A stretch of 54,737 bases of DNA from positions 1 through 54,737 of the forward strand of contig CAISGR010000175.1 in NCBI GenBank assembly GCA_903884945.1, given 5' to 3'. Shown one piece after another: positions 43,330 to 51,823 of the stretch. The notes below the pieces were generated by a model. That model was not told the DNA's origin and made no database searches. It was given only the letters and a program-made list of their open reading frames with translations. The position numbers and the translations under genes were made by a program. Position 1 is the first letter of the stretch, and each line of letters begins with the position of its first letter. The DNA is from an uncultured bacterium (GTDB taxonomy: Bacteria; Pseudomonadota; Alphaproteobacteria; Sphingomonadales; Sphingomonadaceae).

Positions 43330-43653
43330 ATGCACAACGACCGGACCGGCCAGATCGTGGTGATCTTCCTCTCCGTGCGGACCGGCGCGGATGATGCCGG
43401 CTATGCGGCCGCGGCTGCTGCGATGGAAGGGCTGGCGGCGCTCCAGCCCGGCTATCGCGGCATCGAAAGTACCCGCGGCAGCGACGGGCTGGGCATCACG
43501 CTGAGCTTCTGGGCCGACGAGGCGAGCGCAGTGCGCTGGCGCGATCATCCCGAACACAAGGCGATTCGCGACGCGGGCCGGGATCGCTGGTATGCGCGCT
43601 ACGAGGTGATCATATGCACGGCGCAGCGGTCCTATGCCTGGACGCCTGCGTGA
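43330..43653 (+). CDS. Antibiotic biosynthesis monooxygenase (ABM)-domain protein
   Basis: A 107-residue single ABM domain of the dimeric ferredoxin-like fold. Family features: early beta strand GQIVVIFLSVRT, PGYRGIESTRGSDGLGITLSFW, EASAVRWRDHPEHKAIRDAG, and RWYARYEVIICTAQRSYAW. Small ABM proteins act as heme- or quinol-modifying oxygenases or are of unknown function. Its stop overlaps the MFS start by GTGA. Confidence 0.87.
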   Translation: MHNDRTGQIVVIFLSVRTGADDAGYAAAAAAMEGLAALQPGYRGIESTRGSDGLGITLSFWADEASAVRWRDHPEHKAIRDAGRDRWYARYEVIICTAQRSYAWTPA

Positions 43654-44951
43654 AGGCGCCGGCGCTCAACCGCGATTTCGCGCTGCTGTTCATGGTGATG
43701 CTGATGATCGCGGCGGGCAACACCGCGCTGCAATCGGTATTGCCGGCGCTCGGTCGTTCGCTGAAGGTGCCGGACAGTGCGGTCGCGGCCGCCTTTTCGG
43801 TGTCCGCGCTGCTCTGGGTGGTCGCCGCACCCTTTTGGGCGGACCGATCGGATCGGCACGGCCGGCGAACGATGATTCTGCTCGGCCTGGGCGGGTTCGC
43901 GCTGTCGCTCGCCCTGTGCGGCATCTTCCTGGCCGCCGGCATCAATGGCTGGATCAGCGGGACGGCGGCGTTCATCTGCTTCATCGGCGGCCGGCTGCTC
44001 TACGGCCTGTTCGGCTCGGCTGCGCCGCCGGCGGTCCAGGCCCTGGTTGCGGGGCAGACGACGCGGGACGAGCGCACCAGGGCGCTGACCCTGCTCGGCT
44101 CGGCCTTCGGCCTCGGCACCATCCTCGGGCCGGCGATCGCGCCCTATCTGATCCTCGGTTCCATCGGCGCGGTGGAGATCGGGCTCTCCGGCCCGGCCTT
44201 TATCGGCGCGCTGCTGGCGGTGGGCATGTTCGTCGCGGTGCTGCGGCGGCTGCCCAACGACCTGACGCCGCAGCCGGGGACGCACGGCGCCGCCAACGCC
44301 TATCCGTCGATCGGCGGGCAGAGTTCTGGGGCCAGCGTCACCGCCGCGACCGCGGCGCACAGCGAGCATGTCGGCTATGGCGATCCGCGCATCCGCGCCT
44401 GGATGATCGCCGGGCTGGTGATGGGGCACGCGCAGGCGATGACCGGCCAGGCGATCGGATTCCTCGTGATCGACCGGTTGCACGTGCCGCCCGCTGAGGC
44501 GCTGCAACCGACCGGGCTGGTCCTGATGATGGGCGCCGGCGCGGCGCTGCTCGTGCAATGGGGCATCATCCCCCGGCTCGACATGAAGCCGCGCCAGATG
44601 ATGCTGGTCGGCCTCGCGATCGGCGCGGTCGGGTGCGCGATGACGGGACTGGCGACATCGCTCTACGGCATCGCCACCGCCTATGCGCTGGCGTCGATCG
44701 GCTTCGGCTTCGGCCGGCCCGGCTATACGGCGGGCTCGTCGCTCGCGGTCGGTCATGATGCGCAGGGATCGGTCGCCGGCAAGGTCACTTCAGTCAACGG
44801 CGCGTCGTTCGTGCTGGGGCCGTCGATCGGCGTCGGCCTGTACGAGGTGCAGCACGCGCTGCCCTATCTGGTGGCGGGCACGGCGCTGGTCATCCTGCTC
44901 GCCTATGCTTGGCGGTCGCTTCGCGAGCCGGGGCCCGAAGCCCGCCGATAG
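43650..44951 (+). CDS. MFS transporter (drug-efflux-like)
   Basis: A 12-helix major facilitator of about 433 residues with ALLFMVMLMIAAGNTALQSV as helix 1 and PFWADRSDRHGRRTMILLG, a full A-motif between helices 2 and 3. Helix 5 carries LGSAFGLGTILGPAIAPYLI, the C-motif of antiporters, which suggests export. GTG 43650 overlaps the ABM stop; ATG 43614 is also in frame. Coupling to an ABM protein hints at export or detoxification of a redox-active compound. Confidence 0.88.
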   Translation: MKAPALNRDFALLFMVMLMIAAGNTALQSVLPALGRSLKVPDSAVAAAFSVSALLWVVAAPFWADRSDRHGRRTMILLGLGGFALSLALCGIFLAAGINGWISGTAAFICFIGGRLLYGLFGSAAPPAVQALVAGQTTRDERTRALTLLGSAFGLGTILGPAIAPYLILGSIGAVEIGLSGPAFIGALLAVGMFVAVLRRLPNDLTPQPGTHGAANAYPSIGGQSSGASVTAATAAHSEHVGYGDPRIRAWMIAGLVMGHAQAMTGQAIGFLVIDRLHVPPAEALQPTGLVLMMGAGAALLVQWGIIPRLDMKPRQMMLVGLAIGAVGCAMTGLATSLYGIATAYALASIGFGFGRPGYTAGSSLAVGHDAQGSVAGKVTSVNGASFVLGPSIGVGLYEVQHALPYLVAGTALVILLAYAWRSLREPGPEARR

Positions 44952-44981
44952 CGCGTTGCCGCGATATCGGCGGGAGTCCGG

Positions 44982-47276
44982 TCAGTCGCTTCCCTTGGGC
45001 CCGCGCGGCTGGAGTTGGCCCGGGGTGATGAAGCCGATCGGCTGGATGGCCGAAGCCTCCTGCTTCAGGCGCGTCGCCATCTGCTCATATTCGCGTTCCA
45101 TTTCCGGCGTGACCGACGCACGTGATTCGGTCAGGGCCTCCTCGAAATGCGCCATGGTCACTTCCGTGACGGAGATCGACTGGCGCAGTGCGGTCAGGCC
45201 TGCCCGGCGGACCAGATCCTCCAGGTCCGCACCGGTGAAGCGCTCGGTCCGGCTGGCCATCTCGTCGAGATCGACATCGCCGGCGAGCGGCATCTTGCCG
45301 GTCTGGATCGCCAGGATGCGCCGCCGTCCGGCCTTGTCCGGCACGCCGACATAGACCAACTCGTCGAACCGGCCGGGGCGCAGCAGCGCCGGGTCGATCA
45401 GGTTCGGGCGATTCGTCGCGCCGATCACGACGACCGACTGCAACTCCTCCAGGCCGTCCATCTCAGCAAGGATGGTATTGACCACCCGCTCGGTCACCTG
45501 CGGCTCGCCGAGCCCGCCGCCGCGCGCCGGGACCAGCGAATCGAGCTCGTCGAGGAAGATGACGCAGGGCGCCACCTGCCGCGCACGGGCGAACAGCCGC
45601 GCGATCTGCTGCTCGGACTCGCCATACCATTTGCTCAGCAGGTCGGACGATTTGGTGGCGATGAAATTCGCCTCAGCCTCGCGCGCGACCGCCTTGGCCA
45701 GCAGGGTCTTGCCGGTCCCGGGCGGGCCATAGAGCAGGAAGCCCTTGGCAGGGCGGATGCCGAGGCGGCGGAACGCGTCGGGATCCTTCAAGGGCAGCTC
45801 CACGCCTTCCTTGAGGCGGGCCTGCGCCTTGTCGAGGCCTCCGACATCCTCCCAGCGGACGCGCGGCGCCTCCACCATAACCTCGCGCATCGCCGAAGGC
45901 TGGACGCGCTTCAGCGCATCGAGAAAATCCTCGCGCGTGACGGCCAGCGTATCGAGCACCTCGGGCGGAATCGTGCCTTCGGCAAGATTGAGGCGAGGCA
46001 TGATCTTGCGCACCGCCTCGATCGCCGCCTCGCGCGCCAGCGCCGCCAGGTCGGCCCCGACGAAGCCATAGGTAGTCCGCGCCAGCTCGTTGAGGTCGAC
46101 CTTGTCGCCCAGCGGCATGCCGCGGGTATGGATGCCGAGAATCTCGCGCCGTCCGCGCTCGTCCGGCACGCCGACCACGATCTCGCGGTCGAACCGGCCC
46201 GGGCGCCGCAATGCCTCGTCGATCGCCTCGGGGCGGTTCGTCGCGGCAATCACGACGACATTGGCGCGCGCCTCCAGCCCGTCCATCAGCGTGAGCAGCT
46301 GGGCGACAAGGCGCTTCTCGGCCTCGCCCGACACCTGGCCGCGCTTCGGCGCGATCGAATCGATCTCGTCGATGAAGACGATCGAGGGCGCGTTCTTGGC
46401 CGCTTCCTCGAAGACCTGGCGCAGCTTGCCTTCCGATTCGCCATAGGCCGAGCCCATGATCTCCGGCCCGTTGATCAGGTAGAATTCGGCGGCGCTTTCA
46501 TTGGCGACGGCGCGGGCGAGCCGCGTCTTGCCGGTGCCGGGCGGCCCATGCAGCAGCACGCCCTTGGGCGGGTCGACGCCCAGGCGCTGGAAAAGCTCGG
46601 GATAGCGCAGCGGCAGTTCGACCATCTCGCGCAGCTGGTCGATCGTGCTGCCCATGCCGCCGATATCGTCATAGGTGACGTCGGCCCGACGCGCCTCCTT
46701 CGGCTCCTCATATTCGGGGCGGAGCTCGATCTCGGTATTCTCGTCGACGTGGACGACGCCCTTGGGGGTCGTCGCGATCACGGCGAGACGGATCTCCTGC
46801 AGCGCATAGGCGGGCGCGCGGAGGAATTGCTGGACGCCGGGCGGCATGTTGTCGACGCGCTGCTGCCCTGCCGTCGCGACCACGTCGCCCTGGGTGAGCG
46901 GACGGCCGAAAAAGGTGCGCTTGAGCGCGTTGGAGGAGCCTTGCAGCCGCAGATTCTGCTGCGCCGGGGCGAAGACCACGCGGGTGGCAGGCTTGGATTC
47001 GACCTTGCGCACTTCAACGAAATCACCCGAGCCGGCGCCTGCGTTGGCACGCTGCAGTCCGTCGATACGGATGATCTCGAGGCCTTCGTCCTCATCATAG
47101 GGGGCGACGGCGCGCGCCGGCGTGCTTGCCTTGCCGACGATCTCGATCACGTCGCCCTCGCCGATCCCGAGCGCCACCATGAGCGCGCGGGGGATATGGG
47201 CGAGGCCGCGACCGCTGTCTTCGGGCCGCGCATTCGCCACCTGCAATTTCCGGACGGGCGCTTCGCTATCGGCCAT
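44982..47276 (-). CDS. Cdc48/VAT-type double AAA+ ATPase
   Basis: A 764-residue homologue of archaeal VAT and eukaryotic p97/Cdc48, which unfold proteins. Residues 7-185 form the double-psi-barrel N domain (GRGLAHIPRALMVALGIGEG); D1 has Walker A GPPGTGKT (244-251), Walker B IVFIDEID and pore loop SAYGESE; D2 has Walker A at 517-524, VIFLDELD and pore loop KWYGESE. Both rings keep an aromatic pore residue, as in VAT rather than p97. No HbYX-like tail is seen at the end (PRGPKGSD). Sporadic in bacteria; known in several alphaproteobacteria. Its leader contains a terminator. Confidence 0.92.
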   Translation of the reverse strand: MADSEAPVRKLQVANARPEDSGRGLAHIPRALMVALGIGEGDVIEIVGKASTPARAVAPYDEDEGLEIIRIDGLQRANAGAGSGDFVEVRKVESKPATRVVFAPAQQNLRLQGSSNALKRTFFGRPLTQGDVVATAGQQRVDNMPPGVQQFLRAPAYALQEIRLAVIATTPKGVVHVDENTEIELRPEYEEPKEARRADVTYDDIGGMGSTIDQLREMVELPLRYPELFQRLGVDPPKGVLLHGPPGTGKTRLARAVANESAAEFYLINGPEIMGSAYGESEGKLRQVFEEAAKNAPSIVFIDEIDSIAPKRGQVSGEAEKRLVAQLLTLMDGLEARANVVVIAATNRPEAIDEALRRPGRFDREIVVGVPDERGRREILGIHTRGMPLGDKVDLNELARTTYGFVGADLAALAREAAIEAVRKIMPRLNLAEGTIPPEVLDTLAVTREDFLDALKRVQPSAMREVMVEAPRVRWEDVGGLDKAQARLKEGVELPLKDPDAFRRLGIRPAKGFLLYGPPGTGKTLLAKAVAREAEANFIATKSSDLLSKWYGESEQQIARLFARARQVAPCVIFLDELDSLVPARGGGLGEPQVTERVVNTILAEMDGLEELQSVVVIGATNRPNLIDPALLRPGRFDELVYVGVPDKAGRRRILAIQTGKMPLAGDVDLDEMASRTERFTGADLEDLVRRAGLTALRQSISVTEVTMAHFEEALTESRASVTPEMEREYEQMATRLKQEASAIQPIGFITPGQLQPRGPKGSD

Positions 47277-47382
47277 GTCTGATTCCCCTCGAGAGATCGG
47301 TGTTCAGTGCGCGAGATAGGATCGCCGCTCCGCAGATACGAGGGCAAGGCGGGTTTGTTCGACCAAACCGCTGGAACAGGAC

Positions 47383-47413
47383 AAAAAAAAGGGCCGACCC
47401 CGAGGGATCGGCC
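47383..47413 (-). terminator. Minus-strand terminator inside the cdc48-like leader
   Basis: On the minus strand GGCCGATCCCTCGGGGTCGGCC is followed by C and eight T residues. No annotated minus-strand gene ends here, so it must end a short RNA or act as an attenuator upstream of the ATPase gene. GGCCTT/AAGGCC pairing (47446-47441 with 47415-47410) would disrupt its 5' arm. Confidence 0.8.
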
Positions 47414-47498
47414 TTGAAAGTTTTAGGAGAGGATGCCTGAAAGGCCTGCCCTATATGCGGCGCAACGCGTCATGCTGCAAGTGCGAAAAGAGTGGGCC

Positions 47499-47519
47499 TG
47501 ATTGCGTTCGATGCAATCA
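47499..47519. promoter_or_regulatory. 21-bp palindrome upstream of lysR and cdc48-like gene
   Basis: Perfect inverted repeat: TGATTGC, 7-base centre GTTCGAT, then GCAATCA. It could be a protein-binding site between the divergent genes or the first hairpin of a minus-strand RNA. Confidence 0.5.
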
Positions 47520-47599
47520 ATGCTGGCATTGGCACGAGGGGAGATGCTAGATTTAGAGTGCAGGGTATATGATGCAGTGCACAAGGGAGCGTTACCAGA

Positions 47600-48490
47600 A
47601 TGCGCAGATTGCCACCGTTGACCGCGATCGAGGCGTTCGTCCAGGTTGCGCGTCTCGGATCGATCAAGGCTGCTTCGCAGGAGCTTGCGCTGTCGCCGCC
47701 GGCGCTCAGCCGCCGGGTTCAGGCGCTCGAGCGCTTCATCGGCCGCCCGCTGTTCGATCGCCGACACCAGGCGGTGGTGCTCAACAGCGATGGCGAGCGG
47801 CTGTTGCAGCAGATCGCCCCGGCGCTGGACAGCCTGTCCGATGCCGTCGAGGTGATGACGAGCGGCACGGACGTACTGCGCCTGCGGCTTGGCATCCTGC
47901 CACTGTTCGCCTCGCAGCGCCTGTTTCCGCGCCTCGGCGAACTGCGCGCGAAGCATCCCGAACTTCATCTCGACATCGACACTGCCGGGCATGGCCTCGC
48001 GCGGCTGGGGGATGGGCTGGACGCAGTGATCGCCCTCGCGCGGGATATCGATCCCGCACTTTACGCCAAGCGGCTCGACCGCAATTCAGTCTATGTCATC
48101 GGCGCGCGCAGCCTGATCGAGGGTGCCAATCCGGTCACCAAGCCGGAGCAGCTCGCCGGCCTGACCGCGCTGGTCCATCGCGACATGCCCGACACCTTCA
48201 CGGCGTGGCGCCGCGCGGCGGGGCTCAACGACCTCGAGCCGCTCGCCATCGATCATTTCGATTCGGGGGCGCTGATGCTCGAGGCGGCCGCGCAGGGGCT
48301 GGGCATCGCGTTCATGCACGAAAGCCATTTCGAGGATGCGAATGACGAGCGGCTGGTCAGGCTGTTCGATATCGAGGTCGAGAGCCCCTACAGCTATTGG
48401 TTCGCCTGCCGGCCGCGGGCGCTGGTGCAGCGGCCGGTGCGGCTGTTCCACGACTGGCTGATCGAGACGATCGGCGATCCGCGGGTCTGA
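47600..48490 (+). CDS. LysR-family regulator (GcvA-like)
   Basis: A 296-residue LysR regulator. The N-terminal helix-turn-helix reads LPPLTAIEAFVQVARLGSIK, then PPALSRRVQALERFIGRPLF; the effector domain includes LRLRLGILPLFASQRLFPRL and AAAQGLGIAFMHE. GcvA-branch style (MRRLPPLTAIEAF). Divergent from the Cdc48-like ATPase. Whether it controls that gene is unknown. Ends before a weak hairpin. Confidence 0.9.
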   Translation: MRRLPPLTAIEAFVQVARLGSIKAASQELALSPPALSRRVQALERFIGRPLFDRRHQAVVLNSDGERLLQQIAPALDSLSDAVEVMTSGTDVLRLRLGILPLFASQRLFPRLGELRAKHPELHLDIDTAGHGLARLGDGLDAVIALARDIDPALYAKRLDRNSVYVIGARSLIEGANPVTKPEQLAGLTALVHRDMPDTFTAWRRAAGLNDLEPLAIDHFDSGALMLEAAAQGLGIAFMHESHFEDANDERLVRLFDIEVESPYSYWFACRPRALVQRPVRLFHDWLIETIGDPRV

Positions 48491-48498
48491 TCCGAATC

Positions 48499-48528
48499 CC
48501 CCTCTCCCCGCAGGCGCGGAGAGAGGGG
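48499..48528. terminator. Hairpin between lysR and cyclophilin genes
   Basis: CCCCTCTCC pairs imperfectly with GGAGAGAGGGG between convergent genes. No T-run, so termination strength is uncertain. Confidence 0.45.
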
Positions 48529-48535
48529 AGATCGA

Positions 48536-48991
48536 TTATTCGGCGCGCATCTTGACGATCTTGCCCGGCTCGCGGGGCGGTTCGCCCTTGGGGAGGGCGT
48601 CGACATGCTCCATGCCCGAGGTGACTTCGCCCCACACGGTATATTGGCCGTCGAGGAACCGGGCATCGTCGAAGCAGATGAAGAACTGGCTGTTGGCGCT
48701 GTTCGGGCTCTGCGCGCGGGCCATCGAGGCCACGCCGCGGACATGTGGCTCCTTCGAGAATTCGGCCGGGAGATTGGGCTTGTCCGATCCGTGCATGCCG
48801 GTGCCGGTGGGATCGCCACCCTGCGCCATGAAGCCCGGGATCACGCGGTGGAAGACGACGCCGTCATAGAAGCCGTCATTGGCGAGCTCCGTGATCCGCG
48901 CGACATGCTGCGGCGCGAGATCGGGGCGAAGCTTGATGACCACGTCGCCGGTGGCGAGCGTCATGGTGAGGGTCTCGGGGGTATCGGCCAT
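48536..48991 (-). CDS. Cyclophilin-type peptidyl-prolyl isomerase
   Basis: A 151-residue cytoplasmic PPIase. Active-site elements: FYDGVVFHRVIPGFMAQGGD, MARAQSPNSANSQFFICF and GQYTVWGEVTSGM. ATG 48991 is chosen for CAGGAG 6 bases upstream rather than the longer frame to 49021. No signal peptide, so it corresponds to PpiB rather than PpiA. Divergent from mgtE. Confidence 0.95.
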   Translation of the reverse strand: MADTPETLTMTLATGDVVIKLRPDLAPQHVARITELANDGFYDGVVFHRVIPGFMAQGGDPTGTGMHGSDKPNLPAEFSKEPHVRGVASMARAQSPNSANSQFFICFDDARFLDGQYTVWGEVTSGMEHVDALPKGEPPREPGKIVKMRAE

Positions 48992-49244
48992 GTCGGGCTC
49001 CTGAACAAAAGGTCCCCGCACCTAGGGACGCTCCTCGAGAACCGCAATGCCCGCGCGTTGCGTAAAGGGCGCCGCAAAGGCGGGATCTGCGCCAATATGA
49101 AGAAAGTCCGGCGCCGCCGGCGAGCATGACCGCCCCGCTGAGCCGCCCCTTGGCCGTCGTGCCGGGATCTGCGGCGTCACGACCATTGCAGGGACCGGCA
49201 TAGGACCCTAGACCCCGATTTTTCGCGTGGCTTGGGAGGTCAGG
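48992..49244. other. Divergent control region of cyclophilin and mgtE genes
   Basis: 253 bases without a gene. It holds the GGGAGG site of mgtE. A magnesium-sensing leader is possible for mgtE, but I could not recognise a known riboswitch fold. Confidence 0.35.
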
Positions 49245-50645
49245 ATGAGCGAGACCGAGCTGACCCAGCATGAGCCCGAGACCCAGCAGCTGGACGAGGA
49301 CGACCGGCTGAAGCCGGCCTTCGTCCGCGCGGTGCTCGACGCGGTGGAAGCGGGCGATACCGAGGCGGCGCGGGCGCTGGTCGAGCCGCTCCATCCGGCG
49401 GACATCGCCGACCTGTTCGAGCTGACGCCCCACGAAGAGCGCGCCGATCTCGCCAAGGCGATCACTGACCTGCTCGATGCGGACGTGTTCGCCGAGATGA
49501 ACGATTATGTCCGCGAGGACCTGATCGACGCGCTCGAGCCCCACCAGGTGGCGGACATCGCTTCCGAACTCGATACCGACGACGCCGTCGCGATCATCGA
49601 GGACATGGAGGAGGACGACCAGAAGGCCGTGCTCCGCGCGCTCGATCCGGACGATCGCGCCGCGATCGAGGAAGCGCTGTCCTACCCGGAGGAATCCGCC
49701 GGCCGTCTGATGCAGCGCGAGCTGATCGCGGTCCCGGAGCACTGGTCCGTCGGCGACGCGATCGACTATCTGCGCGGCCACGAGGAACTGACGACCGACT
49801 TCTGGGAGATCTTCGTGGTCGACCCGGCGCACAAGCCGGTCGGCACCTGCCAGCTCTCCTGGATCCTGCGGACGCCGCGCACCGTTTCCATCGCCGATGT
49901 GATGAAGCGCGAGCAGACGCTGATCCCGGTCGACATGGACCAGGAAGAGGTGGCGCTGCGCTTCCAGAAATACGCCCTGATTTCCGCGGCGGTGATCGAC
50001 GCTGGCGGTCGGCTGGTCGGGATGATCACCGTCGACGATATCGTCCACATCATCTCCGAAGAAGCCGGCGAAGATATCCTGCGCCTGTCCGGCGCGGGCG
50101 AGGGCGACATCAACGAGCCGATCGCGATGACCGTGCGGACGCGGATCACATGGCTGATCGTCAATCTCGGCACGGCGATGCTGGCGGCGTCGGTGGTCGG
50201 GTTGTTCCAGGGCGAGATCGGGCGCTTCGCCCTGCTTGCGGTGCTGATGCCGATCGTCTCCGGCATGGGCGGCAATGCCGGTACCCAGACGCTGGCGGTG
50301 GTGGTGCGTGCCCTCGCGACGAACCAGCTCACCAGCTCGAACACGCAGCGCATGATCATGCGCGAGCTGACCATCGCCGCCGCGAATGGCGTCATGCTCG
50401 GCGCGCTGATCGGCACCGGAACCTTCCTCATCTTCCACAATGCCAATCTGGCGATCGTGATCGGCATGGCGATGGTGATCAACAATATCGTCGCCGGCCT
50501 GTCGGGCGTGCTCGTCCCGGTCGGTCTGGAACGCTCCGGCGTCGATCCTGCCGTGTCGTCGGCGGTGTTCGTGACGATGATGACTGACGTGATGGGATTC
50601 TTCTCGTTCCTCGGTCTTGCGACGCTCTGGGGTCTTGGCGGCTAG
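49245..50645 (+). CDS. mgtE: Magnesium transporter MgtE
   Basis: Mg2+-gated channel of the inner membrane, 466 residues. The N domain (LHPADIADLFELTPHEERAD and similar superhelical repeats), a CBS pair (IPVDMDQEEVALRFQKYALI, GMITVDDIVHIISEEAGEDI) and five C-terminal membrane segments with VLMPIVSGMGGNAGTQTLAV, the pore signature. ATG 49245 has GGGAGG 5 bases upstream. Full length. With CorA at 4906 the window encodes two unrelated divalent-cation carriers. Confidence 0.94.
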   Translation: MSETELTQHEPETQQLDEDDRLKPAFVRAVLDAVEAGDTEAARALVEPLHPADIADLFELTPHEERADLAKAITDLLDADVFAEMNDYVREDLIDALEPHQVADIASELDTDDAVAIIEDMEEDDQKAVLRALDPDDRAAIEEALSYPEESAGRLMQRELIAVPEHWSVGDAIDYLRGHEELTTDFWEIFVVDPAHKPVGTCQLSWILRTPRTVSIADVMKREQTLIPVDMDQEEVALRFQKYALISAAVIDAGGRLVGMITVDDIVHIISEEAGEDILRLSGAGEGDINEPIAMTVRTRITWLIVNLGTAMLAASVVGLFQGEIGRFALLAVLMPIVSGMGGNAGTQTLAVVVRALATNQLTSSNTQRMIMRELTIAAANGVMLGALIGTGTFLIFHNANLAIVIGMAMVINNIVAGLSGVLVPVGLERSGVDPAVSSAVFVTMMTDVMGFFSFLGLATLWGLGG

Positions 50646-50669
50646 CGCCCAGCCACCCAGATTAGCCCC

Positions 50670-51074
50670 ATGCCCCTCCATCTCACCAAGGTCGCGTTCG
50701 GCGCCACCGGCGTCGATCACCTCGCCGAGCGATTGCGCGCGCGCGCCGAGGCCGGGCCAGTCTTCCTCACGACCCGTTACCTGCCCAAGCGGCACGAGGA
50801 GATCGCCGGGCAGGGATCGCTGTACTGGATCATCAAGCACCAGCTGGTCGCGCGCTCCCCGATCCTGCGGTTCGGCGAGGCCGAGGCGGGCCGAGTCGCG
50901 ATCCACCTCGATCCCGCGCTCGTCCTCACCCAGGCGCAGCCGAAGCGGGCGCATCAGGGCTGGCGCTATCTCGAGGATGCCGATGCCCCGGCGGACCTGG
51001 GCGACGACATGGTGGCGGGGGACATGATGCCCGCCGCGCTGATGGGCAAGCTGGCGGTGCTGGGCCTGCTCTAG
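50670..51074 (+). CDS. DUF1489 family protein
   Basis: A 134-residue cytoplasmic protein conserved in alphaproteobacteria and of unknown function. Recognised from its start (MPLHLTKVAFGATGVDHLAE), TRYLPKRHEEIAGQGSLYWI and FLTTRY; the C-terminus is hydrophobic (LMGKLAVLGLL). It follows mgtE by 24 bases. No catalytic motif can be named. Confidence 0.85.
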   Translation: MPLHLTKVAFGATGVDHLAERLRARAEAGPVFLTTRYLPKRHEEIAGQGSLYWIIKHQLVARSPILRFGEAEAGRVAIHLDPALVLTQAQPKRAHQGWRYLEDADAPADLGDDMVAGDMMPAALMGKLAVLGLL

Positions 51075-51781
51075 GGCCTGGCCAGCTTGCCGCAGCTGAT
51101 CGGGCCGCCGGCGACGGCCTTCACGGTGCAGGCGGGCGTGCCGTAGATGATTGCCGCCCCGATCCCCGTCGTCGTCACATTGGCGCTGAAGCGCGCGCTG
51201 GCCCGGGTCTCGCCGGGACCATCGAGGCGCACCGTGAGGTCGCCGGCGCTTAGCGGCGCGGCGTCGATCATGCCCGCCCCGCTGGTCAGGAGGCTCGCCC
51301 GGGCCGCGCGTCCGCCGAGCTTCATGGTACCCGAGCCGAGCAGGCTCGCGCTGAACTGGTCGGCATCGATGCCGCTGGCGCCGAGCGTGCCGCTGCCCGT
51401 CAGCGAGAGTTCGACGCGCTGGCCCCTGAGTGGGCCGGCGATTACCAGCTGGCCGCCGCCCACCACCACCGCACTGCGAATCGCCAGCGTCGACACGCGA
51501 ATCACGGGGGCGCCGCTGGTGCCGGCCGCGGGTTGCTCGCCCCAGCCGCTCACCCCGGCGCGCACGATCAGGGTGGTGCCCTCGACCCGGATATCGAGAT
51601 CCTGGGTGACGCGTGCCGGACCCTCGGCGCGCGCGCCGGGCGACTTGCCCGTCGTCAGCTCCACCGCGAACGGCCCTTCCACCCTGATCCGGTCGAAGCT
51701 GCCAATGGTATAGACGCGCTCGGCGGCGCTGGCGGGCGCCGCCGACAGGGCGAGGGCGAACAGCGGAAGGATGCGGATCAT
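51071..51781 (-). CDS. Secreted GIN-domain (DUF2807) protein
   Basis: A 236-residue protein with a Sec signal peptide (to about ASAAE) and a right-handed beta-helix of the GIN/DUF2807 family: repeated strands such as VELSLTGSGTLGASGIDA, FSASLLGSGTMKLGG and ASLLTSGAGMIDAA. These short GSG-turn repeats are typical. Ends ACTVKAVAGGPISCGKL with two Cys that could form a disulfide. Adjacent to a lipoprotein paralogue. Function unknown; related proteins are surface or periplasmic. Confidence 0.87.
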   Translation of the reverse strand: MIRILPLFALALSAAPASAAERVYTIGSFDRIRVEGPFAVELTTGKSPGARAEGPARVTQDLDIRVEGTTLIVRAGVSGWGEQPAAGTSGAPVIRVSTLAIRSAVVVGGGQLVIAGPLRGQRVELSLTGSGTLGASGIDADQFSASLLGSGTMKLGGRAARASLLTSGAGMIDAAPLSAGDLTVRLDGPGETRASARFSANVTTTGIGAAIIYGTPACTVKAVAGGPISCGKLARP

Positions 51782-51823
51782 CCGCGCGGCATCGGCCCTA
51801 AGCGCGATCGAGGCAAGCCCGGA

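Larger units (their letters stand above)
47277..47599. other. Leader of cdc48-like gene and divergent LysR control region
   Basis: 323 bases holding, on the minus strand in order of transcription: a 21-bp palindrome (47499-47519), a 16-codon open frame MTRCAAYRAGLSGILS ending at 47423, a strong terminator (47383-47413) and ~106 bases to the ATPase ATG. No larger gene is supported. The lysR promoter also lies here, with GTGCA/TGCAC arms near 47558-47582. Confidence 0.5.

Noticed and set aside
48992..49244. Magnesium riboswitch (M-box) ahead of mgtE
   Set aside because: The spacer is short and I could not recognise the conserved M-box core; kept only as an open gap.
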